Source of the DNA: Streptomyces adustus
Lineage (GTDB): Bacteria > Actinomycetota > Actinomycetes > Streptomycetales > Streptomycetaceae
Direction: 5' to 3'
Assembly (NCBI RefSeq): GCF_009377175.1
Contig: NZ_VJZD01000053.1
Location: 1-45,358, forward strand
Length of the DNA: 45,358 bases
Position 1 is the stretch's first letter; every line of letters starts with the position of its first letter. Both the position numbers and the translations under genes were made by a program. Shown here one piece after another: positions 26,164 through 34,127 of the stretch. The notes under the pieces are model-generated. The model ran no database searches. It had not been told where the DNA came from and saw nothing but the letters and a program-made list of their open reading frames with translations.

Positions 26164-26177
26164 GTTTCACGTGAAAC
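26164..26177. other. parS (doublet, second) after the PBP gene
   Basis: An exact GTTTCACGTGAAAC that runs directly into the terminator hairpin; its last base is the first base of the stem. Confidence 0.95.
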
Positions 26178-26214
26178 GAGGGCCGTCGCACCGATTCAGG
26201 TGTGGCGGCCCTCG
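26177..26214 (+). terminator. Terminator after the PBP gene
   Basis: CGAGGGCCG at 26177 pairs with CGGCCCTCG ending at 26214; an inner GCACC/GGTGT stretch extends the stem with mismatches. It separates the PBP gene from the GT87-type gene. Confidence 0.7.
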
Positions 26215-26249
26215 GCGTATTCCTAGGTGCGTACGGCAGGATGTGCCCC

Positions 26250-27749
26250 ATGCCCAGTGCAGAATCGACATCGACGAGCGTGCACGAGCCGGAGCCGGTA
26301 CGGCCGACCAGGGACGACGAGGTCGCGGCGGCCGCCAGCGAGCTGATCGGCGGTCCCATCGGCCGACGTGCCCTGCTGGGGACGTCCTGGTGGACCCCGG
26401 TACGGGTCGTCGCGCTTGTGGCGATCGGGATGTTCGCCCTCGGTCTCGTCCAGAAGGTGCCGTGCTACGACAGCGGCTGGTTCTTCGGCGCCAGCTCCCA
26501 GTACACGCACGCGTGCTACTCGGACATCCCGCACCTCTATCAGGGACGCGGATTCGCCGACGGGCTCGTGCCCTACTTCGACAAGCTCCCCGGCGACATG
26601 CAGTACCTCGAGTACCCGGTGCTGACGGGTGTGTTCATGGAGGTGGCCGCCTGGCTGACGCCAGGAAGCGGCACCATCCAGCACCAGGAGCAGTGGTACT
26701 GGATGGTCAACGCCGGGATGCTGATGGCCTGCGCGGCCGTCATTGTCGTCTGTGTCTCGCGCACGCACGCCCGTCGCCCCTGGGACGGTCTGCTGGTCGC
26801 GCTGGCGCCGGCCTTCGCGCTGACCGCCACCATCAACTGGGACCTTCTGGCGGTCGCTCTGACCGCCGCCGCGATGCTGATGTGGTCGCGGGGCCGTTCC
26901 CTCGCCTTCGGCGTCCTCCTGGGGCTCGCCACGGCCGCCAAGCTCTATCCCGTCTTCCTGCTCGGCCCGCTGTTCCTGCTGTGCTGGCGTGCGGGCAAGT
27001 GGCGGGACTTCGGAAAGGCCTTGGGAGGCGCGGCGGTCTCCTGGCTCGTGGTGAACCTGCCGGTGATGCTCTTCGCCTTCGAGGGCTGGTCGAAGTTCTA
27101 CACGTTCAGCCACGACCGGGGCGTCGACTTCGGATCCTTCTGGCTGATCATGGCGCAGAACTCGACCCATCCGCTCAGCACCGACTCGGTCAACACCGTG
27201 GCCACGATCCTGGTGCTGCTCTGCTGCGTGGGCATCGCGGCCCTGACCTTCACCGCTCCGCGCCGGCCGCGCTTCGCACAGCTGGCCTTCCTGATCGTCG
27301 CGGCGTTCATCCTCACCAACAAGGTGTACTCCCCGCAGTACGTCCTGTGGCTGGTCCCGCTGGCTGTGCTGGCCCGGCCGAAGTGGCGGGACTTCCTGAT
27401 CTGGCAGGCCTGCGAGGTGGCGTACTTCCTGGGGATCTGGCTGTACCTCGCGTACACGACCAGCGGGGACGCCCACAAGGGTCTGCCTACCGACGGCTAT
27501 CACTGGGCCATCGGCGTGCACCTGCTGGGGACGCTGTACCTGTGCGGCGTCGTCGTGCGTGACATCCTCATGCCGGAGCGGGACGTGGTCCGCCGGGCGG
27601 GCGACGACGACCCTTCGGGCGGGGTGCTCGACGGCGCGGAGGACGTGTTCGTGCTCGGCTCGGCGGCCCATCCGCCCCGGCACGCCGTTCCGTTCGACGG
27701 CCCGCAGGTGGAGTGGGGCAAGCAGGAGCCGACCGACGGTTCGCTCTGA
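26250..27749 (+). CDS. GT87-type polytopic glycosyltransferase
   Basis: The 499-residue membrane protein has about ten hydrophobic segments and resembles the DUF2029/GT87 family, polyprenyl-phosphate-dependent mannosyl/arabinosyl-type transferases of actinobacterial envelopes. Visible family features are YLEYPVLTGVFMEVAAWLTP, the INWDLLAVAL acidic motif (Asp in a membrane-flanking segment), GLATAAKLYPVFLLGPLFLL and NKVYSPQYVLWLVPLAVL. The last ~70 residues are a cytoplasmic low-complexity tail. ATG 26250 (MPSAESTSTSV) is preferred over ATG 26241 and 26202 because AGGA is 8 bases upstream. It follows a class A PBP, as the Rv0051 gene follows ponA1 in mycobacteria. The sugar and acceptor are not known. 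Confidence 0.85.
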   Translation: MPSAESTSTSVHEPEPVRPTRDDEVAAAASELIGGPIGRRALLGTSWWTPVRVVALVAIGMFALGLVQKVPCYDSGWFFGASSQYTHACYSDIPHLYQGRGFADGLVPYFDKLPGDMQYLEYPVLTGVFMEVAAWLTPGSGTIQHQEQWYWMVNAGMLMACAAVIVVCVSRTHARRPWDGLLVALAPAFALTATINWDLLAVALTAAAMLMWSRGRSLAFGVLLGLATAAKLYPVFLLGPLFLLCWRAGKWRDFGKALGGAAVSWLVVNLPVMLFAFEGWSKFYTFSHDRGVDFGSFWLIMAQNSTHPLSTDSVNTVATILVLLCCVGIAALTFTAPRRPRFAQLAFLIVAAFILTNKVYSPQYVLWLVPLAVLARPKWRDFLIWQACEVAYFLGIWLYLAYTTSGDAHKGLPTDGYHWAIGVHLLGTLYLCGVVVRDILMPERDVVRRAGDDDPSGGVLDGAEDVFVLGSAAHPPRHAVPFDGPQVEWGKQEPTDGSL

Positions 27750-27777
27750 GCGAACAGAGCGCGAGCGGGTCACACGA

Positions 27778-27810
27778 AAGGCCGTACACGGGGACTCCGT
27801 GTACGGCCTT
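27778..27810. terminator. Bidirectional terminator
   Basis: A perfect 14-bp stem (AAGGCCGTACACGG with its complement) around a 5-base loop, 28 bases past the GT87-type stop and 38 bases from the end of the convergent alanine-racemase-like gene. Confidence 0.85.
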
Positions 27811-27848
27811 CGGCGTATGCGCGCGGCTCAGGGCCGGACCAGTACCGA

Positions 27849-28880
27849 TCAGCGGTCGACGAGGCGGTCGAACTGGGTGGTGGTGTGCCGCAGATGGGCC
27901 ACCAGCTCCTCGCCGACCTTCGGCTCCGAGGCGTCCGCGGGTACGAACAGGATGGAGACCTGCATGTGCGGCGGCTCGGCGAACCAGCGCTGCTTGCCGT
28001 CCCAGACGAACGGTGCGAGGTTCCGGTTCACCGTGGCCAGACCGGCGCGGGCGACGCCCTTGGCGCGCGGCATGACGCCGTGCAGGGCCTTGGGAGCCTC
28101 CAGACCCACCCCGTGCGACGTACCGCCCGCCACGACCACCAGATAGCCCTCGGAGGCCGCCTTCTGCTGCCGGTAGCCGAACCGGTCGCCCTTGGCGACG
28201 CGCGTGACGTCCAGGACGGCGCCCCGGTACTCGGTGGCCTCGTGGTCGCCCAGCCACAGCCGCGTGCCGATGCGGGCACGGAAGCGGGTCTGCGGGAACT
28301 GCTGTTGCAGCCTGGCGAGTTCCTGCGCCTTGAGGTGGCTGACGAACATGGTGTGCAGCGGCAGACGGGCCGCGCGCAGCCGGTCCATCCAGCCGATGAC
28401 CTCCTCGACGGCGTCCGAGCCGTCGGTCCGGTCCAGCGGTAGATGGATCGCGAAGCCCTCGAGACGGACGTTCTCGATGGCGGCGTGCAGCTGGGGCAGG
28501 TCCTGCTCACTGATGCCGTGCCGCTTCATCGAGGACATCACCTCGATGACCACCCGGGCGCCGACCAGGCCGTACACGCCGTCGATGGACGACACCGAGC
28601 GGATCACCCGGTCCGGCAGCGGCACGGGCTCCTCCCCGCGCCGGTACGGCGTCAGCACCAGCAGATCGCCGCCGAACCAGTCCTTGATGCGCGCGGCCTC
28701 GTACGTCGTGCCGACGGCCAGGATGTCCGAGCCCAGCCGTGTGGCTTCCTCCGCCAGCCGCTCGTGACCGAAGCCGTAGCCGTTGCCCTTGCAGACCGGG
28801 ACGAGTCCCGGGAACTGCTCCTGCACGTGCTTGTGGTGCGCCCGCCAGCGCGCGGTGTCGACGTAGAGGGTGAGCGCCAT
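27849..28880 (-). CDS. Alanine racemase-family PLP protein
   Basis: The 343-residue protein has the fold-type III PLP barrel of alanine racemases. The Schiff-base lysine motif is PVCKGNGYGFG (Lys31), corresponding to KANAYGHG in Alr. Later motifs are FAIHLPLDRTDG and RARIGTRLWLGD. The sequence is clearly divergent from a housekeeping Alr, and the C-terminal beta domain is shorter. It lies 65 bases downstream of femX on the same strand, so the likely substrate is an amino acid used in wall precursors. It could racemise an amino acid other than alanine, or be a non-catalytic PLP protein. Confidence 0.8.
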   Translation of the reverse strand: MALTLYVDTARWRAHHKHVQEQFPGLVPVCKGNGYGFGHERLAEEATRLGSDILAVGTTYEAARIKDWFGGDLLVLTPYRRGEEPVPLPDRVIRSVSSIDGVYGLVGARVVIEVMSSMKRHGISEQDLPQLHAAIENVRLEGFAIHLPLDRTDGSDAVEEVIGWMDRLRAARLPLHTMFVSHLKAQELARLQQQFPQTRFRARIGTRLWLGDHEATEYRGAVLDVTRVAKGDRFGYRQQKAASEGYLVVVAGGTSHGVGLEAPKALHGVMPRAKGVARAGLATVNRNLAPFVWDGKQRWFAEPPHMQVSILFVPADASEPKVGEELVAHLRHTTTQFDRLVDR

Positions 28881-28945
28881 GGCCGGACCTGGAACCTTTC
28901 TGGTGGCAGCGGTGTGTCAGAGGTATGGAAGCACTGAACGTGACG

Positions 28946-30067
28946 TCAGCGTCGCGACATGTAGATGTCGAGTGCCTTGTGGAGCAGTTTGTTCAGCGGG
29001 AAGTCCCATTCGCCGAGATACTCGGCGGCCTGTCCGCCCGTGCCCACCTTGAACTGGATCAGGCCGAAGAGGTGGTCGGTCTCGTCCAGTGAGTCGGAGA
29101 TTCCCCGCAGGTCGTAGACGGTGGCGCCGAGCGCGTAGGCGTCGCGCAGCATCCGCCACTGCATCGCGTTCGAGGGGCGGAACTCACGGCCGATGTTGTC
29201 GGAGGCGCCGTAGGAGTACCAGACGTGGCCGCCGACGATCAGCATCGTCGCCGCCGACAGGTTCACACCGTTGTGCCGGGCGAAGTACAGCCGCATGCGG
29301 TTGGGGTCCTCGGTGTTGAGGGCCGTCCACATGCGCTGGAAGTACGACAGCGGGCGGGGCCTGAAGTGGTCGCGCACGGCCGTGATCTCGTACAGCCGCT
29401 GCCACTCCTCCAGGTCGTGGTAACCGCCCTGGACGACCTCGACACCGGCCTTCTCGGCCTTCTTGATGTTGCGGCGCCACAGCTGGTTGAAGTTCTTGTG
29501 GACCTCTTCCAGGGAACGGTTGGCCAGCGGCACCTGGTAGACGTAGCGGGGCTGGACGTCGCCGAAGCCGGCGCCGCCGTCCTCGCCCTGCTGCCAGCCC
29601 ATGCGGCGCAGCTTGTCGGCCACCTCGAACGCGCGCGGCTCGATGAAGTCGGCCTCGATGTCCCGCAGCCGCTTCACGTCCGGGTTCTGGATGCCGGCCT
29701 TGATGGAGGTGGCCTCCCAGCGCCGGATGATCACCGGGGGACCCATCTTCACGGAGAAGGCGCCCTGCTGCTTGAGGTGGGCGAGCATCGGCTCGAGCCA
29801 CTCGGTCAGGTTCGGCGCGTACCAGTTGATGACCGGGCCCTCGGGCAGATAGGCCAGATAGCGCTTGATCTTGGGCAGCTGGCGGTAGAGGACCAGACCG
29901 GCGCCGACCATTTCGCCGGTGCGCTCGTCGAACCAGCCGAGGTTCTCGGAGCGCCACTCCGCCTTCACATCGGCCCAGGCCGGAACCTGCATGTGACTCG
30001 CCGCCGGCAGGCTCTGGATGTAGGCCAGATGCTGCTCGCGACTGATGGTCCTCAGGGTCAGGCTCAT
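28946..30067 (-). CDS. femX: FemX-type peptidoglycan interpeptide-bridge aminoacyltransferase
   Basis: The 373-residue protein belongs to the FemABX/GNAT-like family that transfers an amino acid from aminoacyl-tRNA to lipid II. Family features are YLPEGPVINWYAPNLTEWLE, the coiled NFNQLWRRNIKKAEKAGVEV region, DLEEWQRLYEITAVRDHFRP and the C-terminal YDLRGISDSLDETDHLFGLI. In S. coelicolor the equivalent gene adds the glycine to the LL-diaminopimelate side chain, as I recall. The enzyme is cytoplasmic and membrane-associated. ATG 30067 follows GGAGCC. It is likely co-transcribed with the racemase-like gene, and the small membrane protein gene lies upstream. Confidence 0.9.
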   Translation of the reverse strand: MSLTLRTISREQHLAYIQSLPAASHMQVPAWADVKAEWRSENLGWFDERTGEMVGAGLVLYRQLPKIKRYLAYLPEGPVINWYAPNLTEWLEPMLAHLKQQGAFSVKMGPPVIIRRWEATSIKAGIQNPDVKRLRDIEADFIEPRAFEVADKLRRMGWQQGEDGGAGFGDVQPRYVYQVPLANRSLEEVHKNFNQLWRRNIKKAEKAGVEVVQGGYHDLEEWQRLYEITAVRDHFRPRPLSYFQRMWTALNTEDPNRMRLYFARHNGVNLSAATMLIVGGHVWYSYGASDNIGREFRPSNAMQWRMLRDAYALGATVYDLRGISDSLDETDHLFGLIQFKVGTGGQAAEYLGEWDFPLNKLLHKALDIYMSRR

Positions 30068-30255
30068 TCGGGGGGCTCCTCGGGCTGGGCTGTCCCCATG
30101 GGTACAGGGGCTCCGGCTCTCGCGCGAAGCCTACTGCGCCGTGCCAGCGGCTCGAATGGGCGTATGGGGGGATGTCCCGGCACGGCAACCGGCCGGGACA
30201 TCCGCGGCGGTCCACACGGTGTCCTTGTGTGGCGACTTCGTGTGGTTCGGCGGAT

Positions 30256-30567
30256 TTAGAAGAGCCCGCCGAAGAGCCCGCCGTGCGCCATGCCGAGATA
30301 GAAGCCGAGGGCCGAGGCACCGAGGCCCAGGATCAGCCCGAAGCGCTCGCGGGTCGTCTCGGAGATCCACTGGCCGTAGGCGCCGGTGACGATCCCCACC
30401 AGGCCGGCCCAGGAGCTGAGCAGGTGCAGGCTGTGGAAGGCCGATGAGACGAGAGCCGTGATGCCCAGCACCAGGGTCACCGCGAGCAGGGTGTCCTGGA
30501 GTACATGGGGCTTTCCGTCCGTGGCGAAGAGACCGCCGACGGTGTTGGGTCGCAATGCCTGTGCCAT
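30256..30567 (-). CDS. Small integral membrane protein
   Basis: The 103-residue protein has three to four hydrophobic segments (LLAVTLVLGITALVSSAFHS; SWAGLVGIVTGAYGQWISET; LILGLGASALGFYLGMAHGG) and ends GGLFGGLF. The true start is ATG 30567 with a very strong AGGAGGTG ribosome site; the open frame continues upstream to 30798 but has no homology-like features. It is conserved in Streptomyces between femX and rpsF. No function is recognised. The divergent rpsF gene begins about 290 bases away. Confidence 0.8.
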   Translation of the reverse strand: MAQALRPNTVGGLFATDGKPHVLQDTLLAVTLVLGITALVSSAFHSLHLLSSWAGLVGIVTGAYGQWISETTRERFGLILGLGASALGFYLGMAHGGLFGGLF

Positions 30568-30604
30568 AGGGCACCTCCTGCGGAAGGCGGCGCATCGTAG
30601 CGCC

Positions 30605-30623
30605 GTACACACCCGATGTGTAC
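30605..30623. promoter_or_regulatory. Inverted repeat in the rpsF upstream divergent region
   Basis: GTACACA (30605-30611) and TGTGTAC (30617-30623) are 7-bp perfect arms around CCCGA. It lies 38 bases upstream of the minus-strand membrane protein gene and could be an operator for it; no cognate regulator is known. Confidence 0.35.
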
Positions 30624-30672
30624 AGATTGACGGTCTCCACCCTCGGATTTCAACCGGAAGCGGGTGTGCAGG

Positions 30673-30678
30673 TAGTCT
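30673..30678 (+). promoter_or_regulatory. Possible -10 element upstream of rpsF
   Basis: TAGTCT in the 287-base divergent gap, about 177 bases before rpsF. The -35 is not convincing, so this is tentative. The remaining leader may carry a ribosomal-protein autoregulatory structure, which I could not confirm by eye. Confidence 0.3.
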
Positions 30679-30854
30679 GTAGCGTCTGCACCGGTGTCTG
30701 CCCAGGCTCAGCCATGGATCCGCCCAGGCCAGCGCGGGGACGTCGTCGGACGGCCCCCCGATTGTCAGTGGCGGCCGATACCGTTGCGTACGCATCACAA
30801 CCCTCCTGCCACGGAACGACCGTGGCCGCTGAGTCCAAAGGAGGTGGGTTACAC

Positions 30855-31145
30855 ATGCGTCACTACGAGGTGATGGTCATCCTCGACCCCGATCTGGAGG
30901 AGCGCGCTGTCGCCCCCCTGATCGAGAACTTCCTCTCCGTCGTCCGCGAGGGCAACGGAAAGGTCGAGAAGGTCGACACCTGGGGCCGTCGTCGTCTCTC
31001 GTACGAGATCAAGAAGAAGCCCGAGGGCATCTACTCGGTCATCGACCTGCAGGCCGAGCCTGCGGTCGTCAAGGAGCTCGACCGCCAGATGAACCTGAAC
31101 GAGTCGGTCCTCCGGACCAAGGTCCTCCGCCCCGAGACCCACTGA
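30855..31145 (+). CDS. rpsF: 30S ribosomal protein S6
   Basis: The 96-residue product begins [20 protein letters not shown] and contains [20 protein letters not shown], which is standard S6, a small-subunit protein that pairs with S18. The ATG at 30855 has the strong AGGAGGTG site at -15 to -8. The open frame runs upstream to 30618 without homology. It leads the conserved rpsF-ssb-rpsR-rplI operon. Confidence 0.96.
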   Translation: MRHYEVMVILDPDLEERAVAPLIENFLSVVREGNGKVEKVDTWGRRRLSYEIKKKPEGIYSVIDLQAEPAVVKELDRQMNLNESVLRTKVLRPETH

Positions 31146-31222
31146 GCTCTCCCGCTCAGCTGATCTCGGGATTCGAGTAGCAGCACCAGCAGCCAGCAGC
31201 AAACCCGCCGAGAGGTTCCCCC

Positions 31223-31810
31223 ATGGCAGGCGAGACCGTCATCACGGTCGTCGGCAATCTTGTCGATGACCCCGAGCTGCGCTTCACCCCGTCCGGTGCG
31301 GCGGTCGCGAAGTTCCGCGTCGCGTCCACTCCCCGCACCTTCGACCGTCAGACGAACGAGTGGAAGGACGGCGAAAGCCTCTTTCTGACCTGCTCGGTCT
31401 GGCGTCAGGCGGCGGAGAACGTCGCCGAGTCGCTTCAGAAGGGCATGCGCGTCATCGTGCAGGGCCGGCTGAAGCAGCGGTCCTACGAGGACCGTGACGG
31501 CGTCAATCGCACGGTCTACGAGCTGGACGTCGAGGAAGTCGGCCCCAGCCTGCGCAACGCCACGGCCAAGGTCGCCAAGACCACCGGTCGCGGTGGCCAG
31601 GGCGGCCAGGGTGGCCAGGGTGGTTACGGCGGCGGTGGCAACCAGGGTGGCGGCGGCTGGGGCGGAAGCTCCGGCGGCGGCCAGCAGGGTGGCGGCGCCG
31701 CCGACCCGTGGGCTTCCGGCGCTCCCGCTGGTGGAAACCAGGGTGGCGGCGGCTGGGGCGGAAGCTCCGGCGGCAGCGGCGGCGGCTACTCGGACGAACC
31801 CCCCTTCTAG
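31223..31810 (+). CDS. ssb: Single-stranded DNA-binding protein
   Basis: The 195-residue protein has an OB-fold ([20 protein letters not shown], then [20 protein letters not shown] and [20 protein letters not shown]) in residues 1-110. A Gly/Gln/Trp-rich linker follows, ending in the acidic tip DEPPF that recruits replication and repair proteins. The linker contains a perfect in-frame 39-bp duplication (see repeat). It sits between rpsF and rpsR. This is the main SSB of replication; Streptomyces species commonly have a second paralogue elsewhere. Confidence 0.96.
   Translation: MAGETVITVVGNLVDDPELRFTPSGAAVAKFRVASTPRTFDRQTNEWKDGESLFLTCSVWRQAAENVAESLQKGMRVIVQGRLKQRSYEDRDGVNRTVYELDVEEVGPSLRNATAKVAKTTGRGGQGGQGGQGGYGGGGNQGGGGWGGSSGGGQQGGGAADPWASGAPAGGNQGGGGWGGSSGGSGGGYSDEPPF
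31640..31678 (+). repeat. Direct repeat copy 1 in the ssb linker
   Basis: A 39-bp segment (begins AACCAGGGTGGCGGCGGCTG) encoding part of [13 protein letters not shown] is repeated exactly at 31736-31774, 96 bases (32 codons) away in frame. It looks like a recent internal duplication of the glycine-rich linker. Confidence 0.95.
31736..31774 (+). repeat. Direct repeat copy 2 in the ssb linker
   Basis: The second exact copy of the 39-bp unit, in the same frame, close to the acidic C-terminus. Confidence 0.95.
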
Positions 31811-31817
31811 GCCCAAG

Positions 31818-31841
31818 GGCCGGACCCCTTCGGGTCCGGCC
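31818..31841 (+). terminator. Intra-operon hairpin between ssb and rpsR
   Basis: GGCCGGACCC pairs with GGGTCCGGCC around CTTC, 8 bases after the ssb stop and about 52 bases before rpsR. It could partly terminate, or stabilise the upstream message. Confidence 0.65.
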
Positions 31842-31892
31842 GGGTCGAGGGCGGGTCGTATCCCAACTTCTTGATCACACAGGAGAAACACC

Positions 31893-32129
31893 ATGGCGAA
31901 GCCGCCTGTGCGCAAGCCTAAGAAGAAGGTCTGCGCTTTCTGCAAGGACAAGGTCACGTACGTGGACTACAAGGACACGAACATGCTGCGGAAGTTCATT
32001 TCCGACCGCGGCAAGATCCGTGCCCGCCGCGTGACCGGCAACTGCACGCAGCACCAGCGTGACGTCGCCACGGCCGTCAAGAACAGCCGTGAGATGGCGC
32101 TGCTGCCCTACACCTCCACCGCGCGATAA
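31893..32129 (+). CDS. rpsR: 30S ribosomal protein S18
   Basis: The 78-residue basic protein begins [20 protein letters not shown] and later has NCTQHQRD. The cysteines of CAFC and NC, with the histidine, mark the zinc-binding version of S18. It lies in the rpsF-ssb-rpsR-rplI run, 83 bases after ssb, with an AGGAGA site. Many Streptomyces also carry a zinc-free paralogue used in zinc limitation, which is not in this window. Confidence 0.96.
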   Translation: MAKPPVRKPKKKVCAFCKDKVTYVDYKDTNMLRKFISDRGKIRARRVTGNCTQHQRDVATAVKNSREMALLPYTSTAR

Positions 32130-32147
32130 GGGAAGGGTGACCGACTC

Positions 32148-32594
32148 ATGAAGATCATCCTCACCCACGAGGTCTCCGGCCTCGGTGCCGCGGGCGACGT
32201 CGTGGACGTCAAGGACGGTTACGCTCGCAACTACCTGATCCCGCGGAAGTTCGCTATCCGCTGGACCAAGGGTGGCGAGAAGGACGTCGAGCAGATCCGT
32301 CGCGCTCGCAAGATCCACGAGATCCAGACCATCGAGCAGGCCAACTCCGTGAAGGCCCAGCTCGAAGGCGTCAAGGTCCGCCTGGCCGTTCGCTCCGGCG
32401 ACGCCGGTCGTCTCTTCGGTTCCGTCACCCCGGCCGACATCGCCTCGGCGATCAAGGCCTCCGGTGGCCCCGAGGTCGACAAGCGCCGCATCGAGCTGGG
32501 CGCGCCGATCAAGACGCTGGGCGCCCACGAGACGTCCGTGCGTCTGCACCCCGAGGTTGCCGCCAAGGTCAACATCGAGGTCGTCGCGGCCTGA
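32148..32594 (+). CDS. rplI: 50S ribosomal protein L9
   Basis: The 148-residue protein begins [20 protein letters not shown] and continues [20 protein letters not shown], which is the L9 N-terminal domain. A long connecting helix follows and the C-terminal domain ends [17 protein letters not shown]9 stretches from the base of the L1 stalk and influences reading-frame maintenance. It starts 18 bases after rpsR with AAGGG upstream and ends the operon. Confidence 0.96.
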   Translation: MKIILTHEVSGLGAAGDVVDVKDGYARNYLIPRKFAIRWTKGGEKDVEQIRRARKIHEIQTIEQANSVKAQLEGVKVRLAVRSGDAGRLFGSVTPADIASAIKASGGPEVDKRRIELGAPIKTLGAHETSVRLHPEVAAKVNIEVVAA

Positions 32595-32619
32595 TCACCG
32601 CGCTTGGCTTGAACAGCCG

Positions 32620-32655
32620 GGAAGGGGCCGTACCCGTCAGGGTGCGGCCCCTTCC
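32620..32655 (+). terminator. Terminator after rplI
   Basis: Sixteen pairs with one wobble (arms begin GGAAGGGGCCG and end CGGCCCCTTCC) around GTCA, 25 bases past the rplI stop. It closes the ribosomal operon and faces the convergent MATE gene. Confidence 0.9.
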
Positions 32656-32741
32656 GCATGGCTGGAGCGAGTGAGGTCGTCAGGGGCGTGTGGGACTCTG
32701 CGGAGACGGCATCGCCTCGTGGCTGGTGCGGCAGTGGGCAT

Positions 32742-32755
32742 GTTTCACGTGAAAC
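32742..32755. other. parS (doublet, first) before the MATE gene end
   Basis: An exact GTTTCACGTGAAAC in the convergent rplI/MATE gap. Confidence 0.95.
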
Positions 32756-32759
32756 GTCG

Positions 32760-32773
32760 GTTTCACGTGAAAC
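32760..32773. other. parS (doublet, second)
   Basis: An exact parS 18 bp after the previous one, and two bases before the MATE stop codon. Confidence 0.95.
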
Positions 32774-32775
32774 GG

Positions 32776-34113
32776 TCAGCGCGTAGCGCCCGTGACGATC
32801 CAGCGTCCGGAGCGGGTACGCAGCCACAGCGTCAGCATGCGCACGGTCATCATCAGCGTCATGGCCCCCCACAGTGCGATGAGACCACCGCCGAGAAGTG
32901 GGACCAGGAGCGCTACCGGGGCGAAGACCACCAGGGTCACCACCATGGCCCACGCCAGATACGGACCGTCGCCCGCTCCCATCAGGACGCCGTCCAGGAC
33001 GAAGACGATGCCGCAGACGGGCTGCGAGAGCGCCACCATGAGCAGTGCCGGCAGGGCGGTGTCCTTCACCAGTACGTCGCTGGTGAACAGGGGCAGAAAC
33101 AGAGGGCGGGCGAGTACCACCAGCAGGCCGAGTGCGAAGCCTGCGGTGATGCCCCACTGCACCATGCGACGACAGGCTTCACGGGCGCCCGGGGCGTCGT
33201 CGGCGCCGAGGTACCGTCCGATGATGGCCTGCCCCGCGATCGCGATGGCGTCGAGAGCGAAAGCCAGCAGGCTCCACAGGGACAGGATGATCTGATGTGC
33301 CGCGATGTCGGCGTCGCCGAGACGGGCCGCGACGGCCGTGGCGATCATCAGAATCGCCCGCAGGGAGAGAGTCCGGACCAGCAGAGGTACGCCGGCCTGT
33401 GCACAGGCCCTGATCCCCTTGGCATCGGGACGCAATGAGGCTCCGTGCTCGCGGGCCCCGCGGACGACCACCACGAGATAGACGGCGGCCATGCCGTACT
33501 GCGCGATGACGGTGCCCCAGGCGGAACCGGCGATGCCGAGTCCGACGCCATAGACGAGGCCCGCGTTCAGGACCGCGTTGGCTACGAAGCCACCGATGGC
33601 GACGTAGAGCGGTGTTCTGGTGTTCTGTAGACCGCGCAGTACTCCGGTGGCGGCGAGTACGACCAGCATGGCTGGGATGCCGAGCGAGGAGATGCGCAGA
33701 TAGGTGGTCGCGTACGGGGCCGCCGTGTTCGATGCGCCGAAGAGGTTCACGAGGGCTGGAGCCGCGGGGAGTACGGTGACGATGACGGCGGCACCGAGCA
33801 GCAGCGCCAGCCAGATGCCGTCCATGCCCTGGCGGATGGCCGCCTGGAGATCGCCTGCGCCGACGCGGCGTGCCACGGCTGCCGTGGTGGCGTAGGCGAG
33901 GAAGACGAAGACGCTCACGGCTGTGGTGAGAAGGGCCGATGCGATGCCGAGCCCGGCCAGTTGTGAGGTGCCGAGATGGCCGACGATGGCACTGTCGGCC
34001 ATGACGAAGAGAGGCTCGGCGACGAGTGCGCCGAAGGCCGGAACGGCCAGCGCGACGATCTCGCGGTCGTGCTGTCGCCGGGTGGCCCTGGCGGGCGCGG
34101 GAGCCTGTGTCAT
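32776..34113 (-). CDS. MATE-family efflux transporter
   Basis: The 445-residue polytopic protein has the MATE (DinF-like) arrangement of two six-helix halves, with LFVMADSAIVGHLGTSQLAG in the first segments and VLRGLQNTRTPLYVAIGGFV in the middle. Such proteins export cationic drugs or metabolites using ion gradients. I start at ATG 34113 (MTQAPAPARATRRQ): it lacks a ribosome binding site, but a TAGATT hexamer is seven bases upstream, suggesting a leaderless message. An in-frame start at 34155 also exists. A MATE gene between rplI and dnaB is typical of Streptomyces. Confidence 0.87.
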   Translation of the reverse strand: MTQAPAPARATRRQHDREIVALAVPAFGALVAEPLFVMADSAIVGHLGTSQLAGLGIASALLTTAVSVFVFLAYATTAAVARRVGAGDLQAAIRQGMDGIWLALLLGAAVIVTVLPAAPALVNLFGASNTAAPYATTYLRISSLGIPAMLVVLAATGVLRGLQNTRTPLYVAIGGFVANAVLNAGLVYGVGLGIAGSAWGTVIAQYGMAAVYLVVVVRGAREHGASLRPDAKGIRACAQAGVPLLVRTLSLRAILMIATAVAARLGDADIAAHQIILSLWSLLAFALDAIAIAGQAIIGRYLGADDAPGAREACRRMVQWGITAGFALGLLVVLARPLFLPLFTSDVLVKDTALPALLMVALSQPVCGIVFVLDGVLMGAGDGPYLAWAMVVTLVVFAPVALLVPLLGGGLIALWGAMTLMMTVRMLTLWLRTRSGRWIVTGATR

Positions 34114-34120
34114 GAGCACT

Positions 34121-34126
34121 AATCTA
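34121..34126 (-). promoter_or_regulatory. Possible -10 element of the leaderless MATE transcript
   Basis: On the minus strand TAGATT ends seven bases before the ATG at 34113, and no ribosome binding site is present. The -35 is unclear. Confidence 0.4.
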
Positions 34127-34127
34127 A

